From positions 1-64,000 of the forward strand of contig CANHHA010000006.1 in NCBI GenBank assembly GCA_947460825.1: a stretch of 64,000 bases of DNA, read 5' to 3'. Below the pieces are notes generated by a model. It did no database searches. It had not been told where the DNA came from and worked only from the letters and a program-made list of their open reading frames with translations. A program made the translations under genes and the position numbers. The DNA comes from Flavobacteriales bacterium (GTDB lineage Bacteria; Bacteroidota; Bacteroidia; Flavobacteriales_D; Crocinitomicaceae). This document shows positions 1-10,578 of the stretch, one piece after another; the stretch's first letter is position 1, and each line of letters opens with the position of its first letter.

Positions 1-452
1 GCAATTCGTTTAGCCACATAGCCTTCAAAAAATCTAAAAAATCTTGAGATCAAACCACGGAAAATTGCAGGAATCCAATGTTTATCCATGATCTGTTTCG
101 GAAGATCTTCGTGAGCATCATAGATCACTTTTTTACCTTTTCTAGCCAATTTCAATCCATAAGGAAGTAATTCAGGATCGTGAAAATGATAAACATCAGC
201 GTCCAACTCGATCGCCTTTCTATATACTTCAGCGGTTGTACTGATCATCCTGCTGAAACGTCCCTTACCCTTGCGTTCAACTCCAATGATGTGAACTCCA
301 TTCAGTAATTGCGTTTCACATGTGGTCGAAACAAGATAAACATCATAGCCCTCCTTGCTCAATGAAACGCATTGCTTATGGAAAATACGAATATCCGTAT
401 GCGGATGCGCACTTGTAAGGTGAGCAACTTTGATTTTTTTGGGGTTATTCAT
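1..452 (-). CDS. glycosyltransferase family 4, N-terminal part (truncated by window edge)
   Basis: Reading the minus strand from the ATG at 450-452 gives about 150 open codons that run off the window. The start (MNNPKKIKVAHLTSAHPHTD) is the first beta strand and loop of a GT-B glycosyltransferase. Further in, a YHFHDPELLP motif and an IYDAHEDLP motif match the N-terminal acceptor domain of family GT4 enzymes that build surface polysaccharides. The donor-binding C-terminal half is outside the window, so the sugar cannot be inferred. It lies 33 nt downstream of the amidotransferase gene and is probably the last visible gene of the 4814-to-1 operon. Confidence 0.8.
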   Translation of the reverse strand, partial: MNNPKKIKVAHLTSAHPHTDIRIFHKQCVSLSKEGYDVYLVSTTCETQLLNGVHIIGVERKGKGRFSRMISTTAEVYRKAIELDADVYHFHDPELLPYGLKLARKGKKVIYDAHEDLPKQIMDKHWIPAIFRGLISRFFRFFEGYVAKRI

Positions 453-485
453 TTTCTTGTTTTCCACAAATAATTCGATGGTTTT

Positions 486-2300
486 TCAACGCTGAACTTT
501 ATATATCTTCTCCCATTTTGCAATATTGAAAAGACGCCATTTCGTACGGACATCGATATTCTTCATGTCTAATTTACTGAAATCGATCAACTCTTTAAGA
601 ATTTCGGAATTCATGACTGAATCGCTGATCTCATCATTGATCTTTGCCAGCCATTCTTCCTCAGGTGCATTAAATCCAAGTTTATCCTTTCTCCAAACCA
701 CTTCCTTTGGAAGAAATGGTGATACAGCATTTCTCAGCAGATTCTTGGTCCACCCCTTACTGATCTTATATTCATCCGGCAATGACAATGCGGTCTCTAC
801 TAAGCGATAATCTAAAAATGGTAATCTCGATTCAACGGAATGCGCCATAGAATTTCGATCCTCATAACGCAAGAGATGAGGCAATTGTGTGTACTTGATT
901 TCTAACTTCTGGAGTTTCAAAATATCCAAATAGCTCGATGAAACTTCTTTCATTAGTCCAGAACTAAACTTTTCAAGGATATCCTTTTTTAGGAATCTGC
1001 TTCGCTGTTTTAACTTCTTAAGTCGGAACCTGTAATTTGTGAAATACAGGTAGTACTTTATCAATTGTAACTTAGAAAGCTTAGAATTTTCAGAAGACTG
1101 AAGGAATCCCCGGACTTTTTTCAATCCTCTTAACTGCATCAGATAAGCAGGATAATAGCGCTCATAACCCAATAAGGTTTCATCGCCTCCCTGACCGTCA
1201 AGCATAACCAAACAATTCATTTGTCTTGCCTTCTTCATTACAAAGTATTGAAGGAAAACAGACGGACTTCCAAATGGCTCTTCTTGAACTTTGATAACCT
1301 CATCAATGGATGAAATAAAGTCATCCTCAACCGGTTCAACCATCACGAGGTCTGTATCACAGAATTCTGATACCTTTTTTGCATATGAACTTTCATCGAT
1401 TGACTTTTTATTCACTTTGGCGTGAATTGCTTTAATCTTTCGGTTTGAGTCCTTTCTTAGGATTTCTGCTGAAATAGAGGTAATTGAGCTACTGTCTAAA
1501 CCGCCACTGAGACATGTTCCAACTTCAACATCACTTCGCATGCGTAGTTTAACAGAATCTTTCAAGCATTCGCGATATGTACTGATCGCTTTTTCCTCGT
1601 CCATTAGCCTCAGTTCATTCCGAACATTAAGATCATAATACGGATGGATCTCAAACGTATGGTCGCTCAAATCATACATGAGATTTGACCCTTGTTCCAG
1701 CTTTTGAATTCCTTCGAAAAACGTTTCATCACAATGGTCTTCATATCCCAGAACAAGATAGTCCAATAGGATTTGTTTGTTGGCCTTTCTCTCTGAACAA
1801 AATGGTAAAAGCTGCTTTATTTCGGATCCAAAGACAAATGACTTCTCATTTTTAAAAAAATAGAATGGTTTTACACCAAATCGATCCCGGCTACAGAAAA
1901 GGATATTCCTTTCTTTGTCATAAATACAAAAACTCCACATACCATTGAACTGATCAACGCAAGAAAAGCCCCATTCCCTGTAGGCCGCAAGAATCACCTC
2001 GGTATCACTCTGGGAGCGAAATTCATATCCCAGAGCACTTAAATTCTCCCTGATCTCGACGTAGTTATAGACTTCACCATTGTACGTGATAACCAGATTC
2101 TCACCGTACGGCATAGGCTGATGACCATTATCGGAAAGATCGATAATCGACAAACGTCGATGACCGAAGGCGAAATTTGGACCATGCCAAAATCCAGAGC
2201 CATCAGGTCCGCGATGTGCGACCACATCAGTCATTTGCTTGATCACTGCCTGCTCAACAGGCTGATCCATTCTATTTACAATACCACTTATACCACACAT
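486..2300 (-). CDS. asnB: asparagine synthase (glutamine-hydrolysing), polysaccharide-cluster type
   Basis: A 604-residue class II glutamine amidotransferase. Cys2, exposed after Met removal (MCGISGIV), is the glutaminase nucleophile, followed by the HRGPDG and HRRLSIIDLS motifs of the N-terminal domain. The C-terminal synthetase domain has the pyrophosphate loop SGGLDSSS near residue 266. The family makes asparagine from aspartate, glutamine and ATP. Copies in polysaccharide loci are thought to amidate sugars or other precursors, and this gene lies between a polymerase-like gene (11 nt upstream) and a glycosyltransferase. It is about 50 residues longer than E. coli AsnB, as is common for this subgroup. 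Amidotransferase chemistry is secure; the acceptor is inferred. Confidence 0.9.
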   Translation of the reverse strand: MCGISGIVNRMDQPVEQAVIKQMTDVVAHRGPDGSGFWHGPNFAFGHRRLSIIDLSDNGHQPMPYGENLVITYNGEVYNYVEIRENLSALGYEFRSQSDTEVILAAYREWGFSCVDQFNGMWSFCIYDKERNILFCSRDRFGVKPFYFFKNEKSFVFGSEIKQLLPFCSERKANKQILLDYLVLGYEDHCDETFFEGIQKLEQGSNLMYDLSDHTFEIHPYYDLNVRNELRLMDEEKAISTYRECLKDSVKLRMRSDVEVGTCLSGGLDSSSITSISAEILRKDSNRKIKAIHAKVNKKSIDESSYAKKVSEFCDTDLVMVEPVEDDFISSIDEVIKVQEEPFGSPSVFLQYFVMKKARQMNCLVMLDGQGGDETLLGYERYYPAYLMQLRGLKKVRGFLQSSENSKLSKLQLIKYYLYFTNYRFRLKKLKQRSRFLKKDILEKFSSGLMKEVSSSYLDILKLQKLEIKYTQLPHLLRYEDRNSMAHSVESRLPFLDYRLVETALSLPDEYKISKGWTKNLLRNAVSPFLPKEVVWRKDKLGFNAPEEEWLAKINDEISDSVMNSEILKELIDFSKLDMKNIDVRTKWRLFNIAKWEKIYKVQR

Positions 2301-2311
2301 TCAATAAGTAT

Positions 2312-3535
2312 TTACAATGTTTTTGGTATTGATCCAGTAGGCTTTAAATGAGCCCTGTATACAACAAAAAGAACAATCGTAAGTAACCATCCACCACTGA
2401 ACATGATCGTTAGTAACGATGAAGAACTTAGCATTACCAATGGAAAAATGTTCAACGCAAATTTTAACAGCGTTTGTTCTTTAAAAATAAGTTCAATGAT
2501 GACAAGACACAAGGCAAGTCCAATTGCTGCCAGCACTAAGCCAAGCACCCCAAAATTAGCATACCCCCTCATAAAACCTGCAACATTCACCGTGCCTTTT
2601 AAACCATGTTGTGCATTTTCTTCATAAACCAATGGATACAATTCTTTCGTATAATCATGAAATTCTCCTCCACTTATTTTAGTGTAGATCTTAAAACCAT
2701 TGCCGTTTAGAAAAGGTTTGTCTTTCGGAATATGATCGAACCATTTGGTTACTATTCTCCCTGGTGTAACCGCAACCCTATCCTTCAAACCAAGAAAAAT
2801 ATTCATAATAATCGAACCAGCCGATTGCGTACTCTTCTCATAATCCAGTTGTATGTCGTTGATACCTCCCCTCATTGTTACATTCTGAATATAGGTCAGA
2901 AAAAAAACGATAACGATTGAACTTAATCCGTACTTAAGGGCATAAAACCATTTTTTCTCAAAAAGAGCGATGATCCCTACTGGTGCCAAAACAAGCAAAA
3001 TGAAGCTCTTCTGCATGAGTAAAAAAGCATAGGTAATGGCAATGAAATAAAAGAACCAATACAATTTCTTTTCTCCTTTCAGAAAAAGAATTGCCAATGT
3101 AAATGGAATTATCGCTTTAAGATTCCAGCTGAACATATAGTTGACCCAAGATGGAACCGATTCAGTAATCGATGCTCTCAGTTTAACAACTTCACTTAGC
3201 TTTAAAACCCCCAAGGCTTGAATCGATGGAAACCCATTTATATAGATGAAATGAACGATAATGAATAGAATAATGATACTGATCAAACTTAGAGGATTGA
3301 CAACTTTCAGCCATGCCGGAGGGAACTCAAAAACACTTCTTTTTAAATCCAACTTCTTTACGAGAAAGAATAAAGCCCAATATGCGGATGTAAAAACAGC
3401 GAAGTATAGTGCCAAATTACCCATATACGTTGACTGACAAACTTCAAACACACCATATAGGATCAGTAAGAATACGAACGAGTATGACCAAAAAAGACCA
3501 TTCACACTAAAGGCGGTTTTTAACTTCTCACGCAT
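2312..3535 (-). CDS. O-antigen/exopolysaccharide polymerase-like membrane protein (Wzy-type)
   Basis: A 407-residue integral membrane protein with about ten to eleven hydrophobic segments and a long hydrophilic loop around residues 220-320, the layout typical of Wzy-type repeat-unit polymerases. No short catalytic motif defines this family, so the call rests on topology and position. The gene overlaps the upstream flippase by 8 nt and sits 11 nt before the amidotransferase, so it is translated as part of that operon. It would join undecaprenyl-linked repeat units on the periplasmic face of the inner membrane. A ligase of the O-antigen ligase superfamily is the main alternative. Confidence 0.65.
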   Translation of the reverse strand: MREKLKTAFSVNGLFWSYSFVFLLILYGVFEVCQSTYMGNLALYFAVFTSAYWALFFLVKKLDLKRSVFEFPPAWLKVVNPLSLISIIILFIIVHFIYINGFPSIQALGVLKLSEVVKLRASITESVPSWVNYMFSWNLKAIIPFTLAILFLKGEKKLYWFFYFIAITYAFLLMQKSFILLVLAPVGIIALFEKKWFYALKYGLSSIVIVFFLTYIQNVTMRGGINDIQLDYEKSTQSAGSIIMNIFLGLKDRVAVTPGRIVTKWFDHIPKDKPFLNGNGFKIYTKISGGEFHDYTKELYPLVYEENAQHGLKGTVNVAGFMRGYANFGVLGLVLAAIGLALCLVIIELIFKEQTLLKFALNIFPLVMLSSSSLLTIMFSGGWLLTIVLFVVYRAHLKPTGSIPKTL

Positions 3536-4814
3536 TTAAAATTCGGTTTTTTTCATAATTACGCACCTGCCACCTCAGTAGTAAAAAATAAATGACATAC
3601 GCAATAACATCTATCGTGAGGTAAACATAAAGAAATTCTGTAACACTTATTCCATCTAGAAAGAAAAGCGAACAGATCATTATAAAATAAACAAGCTGCC
3701 AAAGGCTGATCCAAAAGATCTTTTCCAACGCATTAAACGTAATCGTTAATGGAGTTACCAGAAAGCGCAAGCCGTAGGCAGGGATTAAAATAGTAGTCAT
3801 CACTCCCGAAAGCTCCCATTTTTCACCAAAAACCAAGGTGAAAAGTGGCACACTGAACAACATACCGATTAAAACGATCAATCCAGCTACGACTGCAAGG
3901 ATCTTGATAATTCTTTTTAAAACATCTTCGATAGTTCTTTTATCCCTGATCCTGACCGAAATGTCCTGAAAAAGTACCTGAGAAATGGAAACCGATATGA
4001 GTGCCAATGGCAGGGCCATGAACATCCTCGACAGATCGAAATAACCTGTGACCTCACCCCCATAGAATTTATTCAATAAGATTACCGGAATCGACAGGCT
4101 TATGGTGTCCAACAGCGCGGGTAACGCATTGTACTTGGGAAAACTTGAATATCTTTTAAAAAGAGCAATGATCTTCAACTTTTTTAGAGCTTTTAAGTGA
4201 AAACCACTCTTGACAGCTTGATAATAGCTAGAAATAAAATTCGTCAGATCCCCCACAATGTTACCCACAACTAAACCTGAGCCGAAAAAATTAACACCCA
4301 GTCCAACCTGTGATACCCCTTCTGCACCGCGACGATATACCTTATTTAGTGAGGATGATTTAAAAGCTTTCTTCCTAATCAACCAATAGTTAAATACCTG
4401 TGAACTCGAAAATAGAAAAATGGACAAGGGCAAGATTAAGAGCCAAAATCGCATAATCTCGGGCAACGAAAGTAGCGCTATGATCTTTGCGTTAAATATT
4501 AAAAAAAACAGAAAAAGCAAGATAGAAATAATCAAAGAAGTAAAAACACTTCCCGCTACAAGATTTGCTGCATCTTCGTCCTTATTAGGAAGCATAACAG
4601 TACTGTCGTATTTCAATGTTGCAAAAGAATAAAATACACTGAGTAACGTTGCGTACAACGCAAGAACACCAAAATCAGATGGTTCGTACAATCTTCTTAA
4701 AAACGGTTGAAGGATAATCGGAAATACCTGAGCAACAACAGTTCCTGTGATCAGTGTGAATGAATTCTTTACGAATTCAATTTTTGCCAGCTGCTTTGTA
4801 TATTTCCGAATCAT
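3528..4814 (-). CDS. polysaccharide flippase (Wzx/MATE-like, oligosaccharide transporter)
   Basis: A 428-residue protein with about twelve membrane segments. The N-terminal stretch (FVKNSFTLITGTVVAQVFPI) and the following LRRLYEPSDFGVLALY segment are typical of the polysaccharide-synthesis flippase family, which moves lipid-linked repeat units across the inner membrane. It is the first gene of the operon running to the window edge. A TATATTTG -7 box lies 44 nt before the ATG. The 3' end overlaps the polymerase-like gene by 8 nt, suggesting translational coupling. A second flippase of similar length lies upstream at 5106-6401. Confidence 0.85.
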   Translation of the reverse strand: MIRKYTKQLAKIEFVKNSFTLITGTVVAQVFPIILQPFLRRLYEPSDFGVLALYATLLSVFYSFATLKYDSTVMLPNKDEDAANLVAGSVFTSLIISILLFLFFLIFNAKIIALLSLPEIMRFWLLILPLSIFLFSSSQVFNYWLIRKKAFKSSSLNKVYRRGAEGVSQVGLGVNFFGSGLVVGNIVGDLTNFISSYYQAVKSGFHLKALKKLKIIALFKRYSSFPKYNALPALLDTISLSIPVILLNKFYGGEVTGYFDLSRMFMALPLALISVSISQVLFQDISVRIRDKRTIEDVLKRIIKILAVVAGLIVLIGMLFSVPLFTLVFGEKWELSGVMTTILIPAYGLRFLVTPLTITFNALEKIFWISLWQLVYFIMICSLFFLDGISVTEFLYVYLTIDVIAYVIYFLLLRWQVRNYEKNRILNA

Positions 4815-4858
4815 GGATTGACTTCTTGTTCAAGGATTGAAACCGTGCAAGAATCCAC

Positions 4859-4866
4859 CAAATATA
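4859..4866 (-). promoter_or_regulatory. -7 box of the polysaccharide operon promoter
   Basis: On the minus strand this reads TATATTTG, an exact match to the Bacteroidota -7 consensus TAnnTTTG. It is 44 nt before the flippase ATG at 4814. No convincing TTG/TTTG lies about 19-23 nt further upstream, so the call rests on the -7 box and position. Confidence 0.5.
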
Positions 4867-4933
4867 CTTGTTTTTATCGAGTTAATTCTGAGCTATTTCG
4901 GCTGTAATGCAATGACCACGCAATTACAATCAG

Positions 4934-5148
4934 ATGGTAAATGATCTTACCGATCGAAACGAAAAGCAGCACTTTGTCAAAACCGAATTCTAGCTATAAA
5001 ACGAGGGCTCGTCGAATTGGATGCGGAAAAAGTTCAACATTACAATCGTGACCTCATAAATCAACGTGCCACAAAAAGCGCTAATGCAGCACTCATTAAG
5101 GGAATCTACTCCCGTATCTTAGCGTCTGAAGCCAAGGCAAAACGATAG
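4934..5148 (+). pseudogene. possible frame-broken remnant of an unidentified ORF
   Basis: On the plus strand one frame runs from the ATG at 4934 for 19 codons (starting MVNDLTDRNEKQHF) to a TAG at 4991-4993. A second frame is open across the same point and continues for about 50 codons with a protein-like, charged composition (for example KRGLVELDAEKVQHY) to a TAG at 5146-5148. Joining the two with a one-base shift near 4985 would give about 70 residues. The 3' end overlaps the last 14 codons of the minus-strand flippase. I do not recognise the family, and a chance open frame is quite possible. Confidence 0.25.
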
Positions 5149-6401
5149 TACAAATACAAGGTGAAGATCAACCAAATGGCTTGAATATAGGATACTGTTT
5201 GCAAGGTTAAAATAAATACTGAGGCTGATTTTCCGTAAAGCAAGGGGAACACCCAAAAGGGTATCACTTGAATTAAGGAACTCACCAAGCCCATGATTAA
5301 GGCATAACGTTGTTTGTTTAGTAGCAAAGGAAGTGCTGAAATCGGAGATAAGACAAAGTTAACCATCAACCAAAAAGCCATCGTTTCTGCGTACGTACCC
5401 GCTATTCCCCACGTAGTTCCAAAAACAAAACCGAAGATCTCGGTACCATAAAAAAAGAGCACAGTAAACGGAATAATAGAAATCAAGGTAAGCACACCAA
5501 TGGTTTTTGAAATTATCGGGGTAAGTGCTTTTTGCTTATGCATTGCCTCGGAGGAACGGTTAAAAAAGAGTTGTCCAACAGATACGCCGACCAACATCAG
5601 CGGAATGCGTAGCATTTGATACGCGTGGCCGTAAGAACCATAAACCGCTTCGCCAAAATACGCTAAAATCAAGGTTGCAAGCAACATATCCCTGCCGTTG
5701 TCAATGAATACATGTGGAAGATTCAACAGCGGAAACTCCCGATGTTGTTTGAGTACCACTCGGGTTTTACGTGGGGAAAATAGCTCTCGGAAGCGTTGAT
5801 GGGTTTTGCGGAAATCCCAAATAAATTCAATTGCAGAAACAACGAATCCTAAGAGGGTCGCTAAAATAAGTCCGAAGGATTTCCAATTCAAGAAAAAGAA
5901 ACCCCATTTGAGTGCATTTGAAACCAGGGAGTTGGTGATTTTTTGACGGGAAATGATGCCATACGTTCCTGTACGAACGGCCCAACTGGTCCCCACATTT
6001 ATAACGATCATAGCGGCCGCTCCGAGTATTACACAAAGTATAAACCAAGGTTGAAGATTCATTAGATCAAACACCACGGAAAAGACCAATAAAAAACAGG
6101 CAATAAAAACTAAGAGCCAAAAAGAAAATAAATACACAAAGCGGTACATCAAATAGGAATGCTCATCGCGTTTAGGTAAGGGAAGAGCCGCTTCATATCG
6201 CAAGGTGGCAATCGAAGAAATGAAGGCAATTAAACGCATGTAATAAAGCATTTCACCCATTTCCGCGTTGGTGTAAAGCCGGGTTAAAATCGGTGCGATG
6301 GCATACCCAATCACCTGAGCCATTAAGGTCCCTGAAAAAAGTACGGTGAACGATTTAAATACATCGCTCTTGGTGAACTGTCTTATTCTTTGTAATGGCA
6401 T
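5106..6401 (-). CDS. second polysaccharide flippase (Wzx/MATE-like)
   Basis: A 431-residue membrane protein with about twelve hydrophobic helices and the N-terminal pattern FKSFTVLFSGTLMAQVIGY, followed by ILTRLYTNAEMGEMLYY, typical of polysaccharide flippases. It resembles the flippase at 3528-4814 in length and N-terminal arrangement but is clearly different in sequence. It is separated from that operon by about 290 nt and appears to be a single-gene unit with its own TATCTTTG -7 box ending 6 nt before the ATG. It is divergent from the acyl-CoA dehydrogenase gene. The substrate cannot be read from sequence. Confidence 0.8.
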   Translation of the reverse strand: MPLQRIRQFTKSDVFKSFTVLFSGTLMAQVIGYAIAPILTRLYTNAEMGEMLYYMRLIAFISSIATLRYEAALPLPKRDEHSYLMYRFVYLFSFWLLVFIACFLLVFSVVFDLMNLQPWFILCVILGAAAMIVINVGTSWAVRTGTYGIISRQKITNSLVSNALKWGFFFLNWKSFGLILATLLGFVVSAIEFIWDFRKTHQRFRELFSPRKTRVVLKQHREFPLLNLPHVFIDNGRDMLLATLILAYFGEAVYGSYGHAYQMLRIPLMLVGVSVGQLFFNRSSEAMHKQKALTPIISKTIGVLTLISIIPFTVLFFYGTEIFGFVFGTTWGIAGTYAETMAFWLMVNFVLSPISALPLLLNKQRYALIMGLVSSLIQVIPFWVFPLLYGKSASVFILTLQTVSYIQAIWLIFTLYLYYRFALASDAKIRE

Positions 6402-6407
6402 TCAAGA

Positions 6408-6415
6408 CAAAGATA
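6408..6415 (-). promoter_or_regulatory. -7 box for the second flippase
   Basis: The minus strand reads TATCTTTG, an exact TAnnTTTG match. Only 6 nt separate it from the ATG at 6401, so transcription should start at or just before the start codon. It is interleaved with the divergent plus-strand box at 6423-6430. Confidence 0.5.
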
Positions 6416-6422
6416 CTATGAT

Positions 6423-6430
6423 TATATTTG
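6423..6430 (+). promoter_or_regulatory. -7 box for the 3-hydroxyacyl-CoA dehydrogenase gene
   Basis: TATATTTG matches TAnnTTTG exactly and ends 20 nt before the ATG at 6451. It argues against an earlier in-frame ATG at 6418, which would lie upstream of the predicted transcription start. Confidence 0.5.
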
Positions 6431-6450
6431 TCGGACTAATTCAGAAATGT

Positions 6451-7338
6451 ATGAAACACGTAGCGGTTATTGGAGCTGGAACCATGGGAAATGGGATTGC
6501 TCACGTATTTGCCCAATTTGGACATCAAGTAAACATAATAGATATATCGCAAACCGCGTTAGATAAAGCGATCGCTACTATAAGCAAAAACCTTGACCGA
6601 CAAGTAAGTAAAGGGGCGCTGACCGAAGCTGAGAAAGAAGCAACCTTAGCTAATTTATCTACGCATACCGATATGAAGTCAGGGGTTGAAGGGGTAGCGC
6701 TGGTAGTAGAGGCAGCAACGGAGAACGTTGACTTGAAACTTAAGATATTTAAAGAATTAGATGCCTTAACTGATCCTTCAGTTATACTAGCCACAAACAC
6801 ATCTTCTATTTCCATTACCCAAATTGCTGCGGTAACTGGACGACCGGACAAGGTCATTGGAATGCATTTTATGAACCCTGTTCCTGTAATGAAATTGGTT
6901 GAAATAATCCGTGGGTATTCTACTTCAGATGAGGTAACGAACACGATTATGGACATGTCTAAAAAACTGAATAAAGTTCCTGTTGAGGTGAACGACTATC
7001 CTGGGTTTGTTGCGAACCGCATATTAATGCCAATGATTAATGAAGCAATTTATACCTTATATGAAGGTGTGGCAGGAGTAGAAGAAATTGATACGGTAAT
7101 GAAATTAGGGATGGCTCATCCGATGGGCCCCTTACAACTCGCTGATTTTATTGGGCTCGATGTTTGTCTTGCTATTTTACGCGTATTACACGACGGATTC
7201 GGAAATCCAAAATACGCGCCTTGTCCTTTACTGGTAAATATGGTAATGGCCGGTAAAAAAGGGGTAAAATCTAGCGAAGGATTTTATTCTTGGACACACG
7301 GAACCAAGGAGTTAATGGTTGCTCCTAATTTCAAATAA
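6451..7338 (+). CDS. hbd: 3-hydroxybutyryl-CoA dehydrogenase (3-hydroxyacyl-CoA dehydrogenase family)
   Basis: A 295-residue NAD-dependent dehydrogenase that interconverts 3-hydroxyacyl-CoA and 3-oxoacyl-CoA in fatty-acid or butyrate-type metabolism. The N-terminal Rossmann motif GAGTMGNGIAH begins at residue 8. HFMNPVPVMKLVEI carries the catalytic His, and the helical C-terminal domain has the usual GFVANRILMPMINEA signature. I chose the ATG at 6451 because the family begins a few residues before the glycine-rich loop and a -7 box lies between this and earlier ATGs. The open frame itself extends back to 6346, into the divergent flippase. Single-gene unit, convergent with the XRE gene 8 nt away. 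Confidence 0.92.
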   Translation: MKHVAVIGAGTMGNGIAHVFAQFGHQVNIIDISQTALDKAIATISKNLDRQVSKGALTEAEKEATLANLSTHTDMKSGVEGVALVVEAATENVDLKLKIFKELDALTDPSVILATNTSSISITQIAAVTGRPDKVIGMHFMNPVPVMKLVEIIRGYSTSDEVTNTIMDMSKKLNKVPVEVNDYPGFVANRILMPMINEAIYTLYEGVAGVEEIDTVMKLGMAHPMGPLQLADFIGLDVCLAILRVLHDGFGNPKYAPCPLLVNMVMAGKKGVKSSEGFYSWTHGTKELMVAPNFK

Positions 7339-7346
7339 TCCTCAGA

Positions 7347-7625
7347 TTATATCGTATGCTTGCGCGGCATGTAAGTCTGCTCGAGCTTATCATAATCAAA
7401 CGGAAAATCAAACAGATCTCCCATAGTGCAATTTAAAGCCGAAGCAATTTTAACATAAGTCAGTAGTTGCGGATTCGATTTGCCGTTTTCTATCACAGAC
7501 AAATTTGAAGGCTCCATTCCTACCGCTTGAGCTAAATCCTTAAGTGCTTTTCCTTGTTTTTTGCGAATTACTCTTATTTGTTTTCCAACACCTACCAATA
7601 ACTCTTTGTCTGTATTTAATGCCAT
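7347..7625 (-). CDS. XRE-family helix-turn-helix regulator
   Basis: A 92-residue protein that is almost all one Cro/C1-type HTH domain (residues about 14-75): IRVIRKKQGKALKDLAQAVG, then the recognition helix MEPSNLSVIENGKSNP. There is no sensor or oligomerisation domain beyond a short tail, so it is a small DNA-binding protein of unknown target. It has its own promoter (7651-7679). A direct repeat of TAGTTCA with 10-base period lies between promoter and start and may be its own operator. It is flanked by convergent hbd and by the NUDIX gene on the same strand. Confidence 0.85.
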   Translation of the reverse strand: MALNTDKELLVGVGKQIRVIRKKQGKALKDLAQAVGMEPSNLSVIENGKSNPQLLTYVKIASALNCTMGDLFDFPFDYDKLEQTYMPRKHTI

Positions 7626-7641
7626 AGTTCAAGTTAGTTCA
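7625..7641. repeat. direct repeat TAGTTCA with 10-base period, candidate XRE operator
   Basis: TAGTTCA occurs at 7625-7631 and again at 7635-7641, one helical turn apart, between the predicted promoter and the XRE start codon (the first copy touches the ATG). This placement would suit an autoregulator binding one face of the DNA. Confidence 0.35.
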
Positions 7642-7650
7642 TGTATTTGT

Positions 7651-7679
7651 CAAAAGTACATAGAAAATTAATATTGCAA
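7651..7679 (-). promoter_or_regulatory. XRE gene promoter (TTG-18-TACTTTTG)
   Basis: On the minus strand the -7 box TACTTTTG is at 7658-7651 and a -33 TTG is at 7679-7677, with 18 bases between. Both fit the Bacteroidota consensus. The -7 box is about 25 nt from the ATG. Confidence 0.55.
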
Positions 7680-7725
7680 TACGATATTAGGCAATAAAAA
7701 AATAAAATACCCATTTTAGTAAGCA

Positions 7726-8163
7726 TTATAACATTTTAGTAACGACAAATTTATCGATTGGGAACGTCATCAATGCCTGTAAATCTAGGGAAATAGGAAC
7801 CCAAGATACTCGCTCATAATCACCCACTTCGGTAGTCCCCAATGGAAGGTTTGATATGCCTGTTTTAATGGTTGTAGTATCTAAGGTAACCCGATAGTAA
7901 AATGAAATGACTTGATCACTAGACTTAAAAATTGATGCTTGGAAATACTCGTTCACATAGAAAAAAGTCGCGGTTTCAATTACGGCATCGAGTTCTTCGT
8001 TAAATTCCCGATGCAAGGCATCCAAAATCCCTTCGCCAAGTTCTACACCGCCACCCGGAAATTTGGTGAATTCATACCCGCCGCGACGTTCATGAGAAAC
8101 TAAGACTTCGTGCTTTTCGTTTACGACGATTCCATACACGCGCAGATTGAACCGTGTAACCAA
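7726..8163 (-). CDS. NUDIX hydrolase
   Basis: A 145-residue NUDIX protein. The NUDIX box spans about residues 37-59: GGVELGEGILDALHREFNEE, matching Gx5Ex7REUxEE, with Asp in place of the last Gly. Members hydrolyse nucleoside diphosphates linked to another group; the substrate here is unknown. The first codon after the enolase stop is TTG, in the same reading frame, and no ATG lies before the conserved core, so TTG at 8163 is the likely start with zero spacing. It is the third gene of the carA-eno operon. Confidence 0.85.
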   Translation of the reverse strand: MVTRFNLRVYGIVVNEKHEVLVSHERRGGYEFTKFPGGGVELGEGILDALHREFNEELDAVIETATFFYVNEYFQASIFKSSDQVISFYYRVTLDTTTIKTGISNLPLGTTEVGDYERVSWVPISLDLQALMTFPIDKFVVTKML

Positions 8164-10556
<2,393 letters not shown>

Positions 10557-10569
10557 GAAAATATTTTAA

Positions 10570-10577
10570 CAAAATTA
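10570..10577 (-). promoter_or_regulatory. -7 box of the carA-eno promoter
   Basis: The minus strand reads TAATTTTG, an exact TAnnTTTG match ending 13 nt before the carA ATG. A consensus -33 TTG at the right distance is not visible. Instead an inverted repeat fills the spacer region. Confidence 0.5.
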
Positions 10578-10578
10578 A

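Noticed and set aside
6346-6450. Extended N-terminus for the 3-hydroxyacyl-CoA dehydrogenase
   Set aside because: It overlaps the divergent flippase start and the -7 boxes; the family begins just before the GAGTMG loop at 6451.
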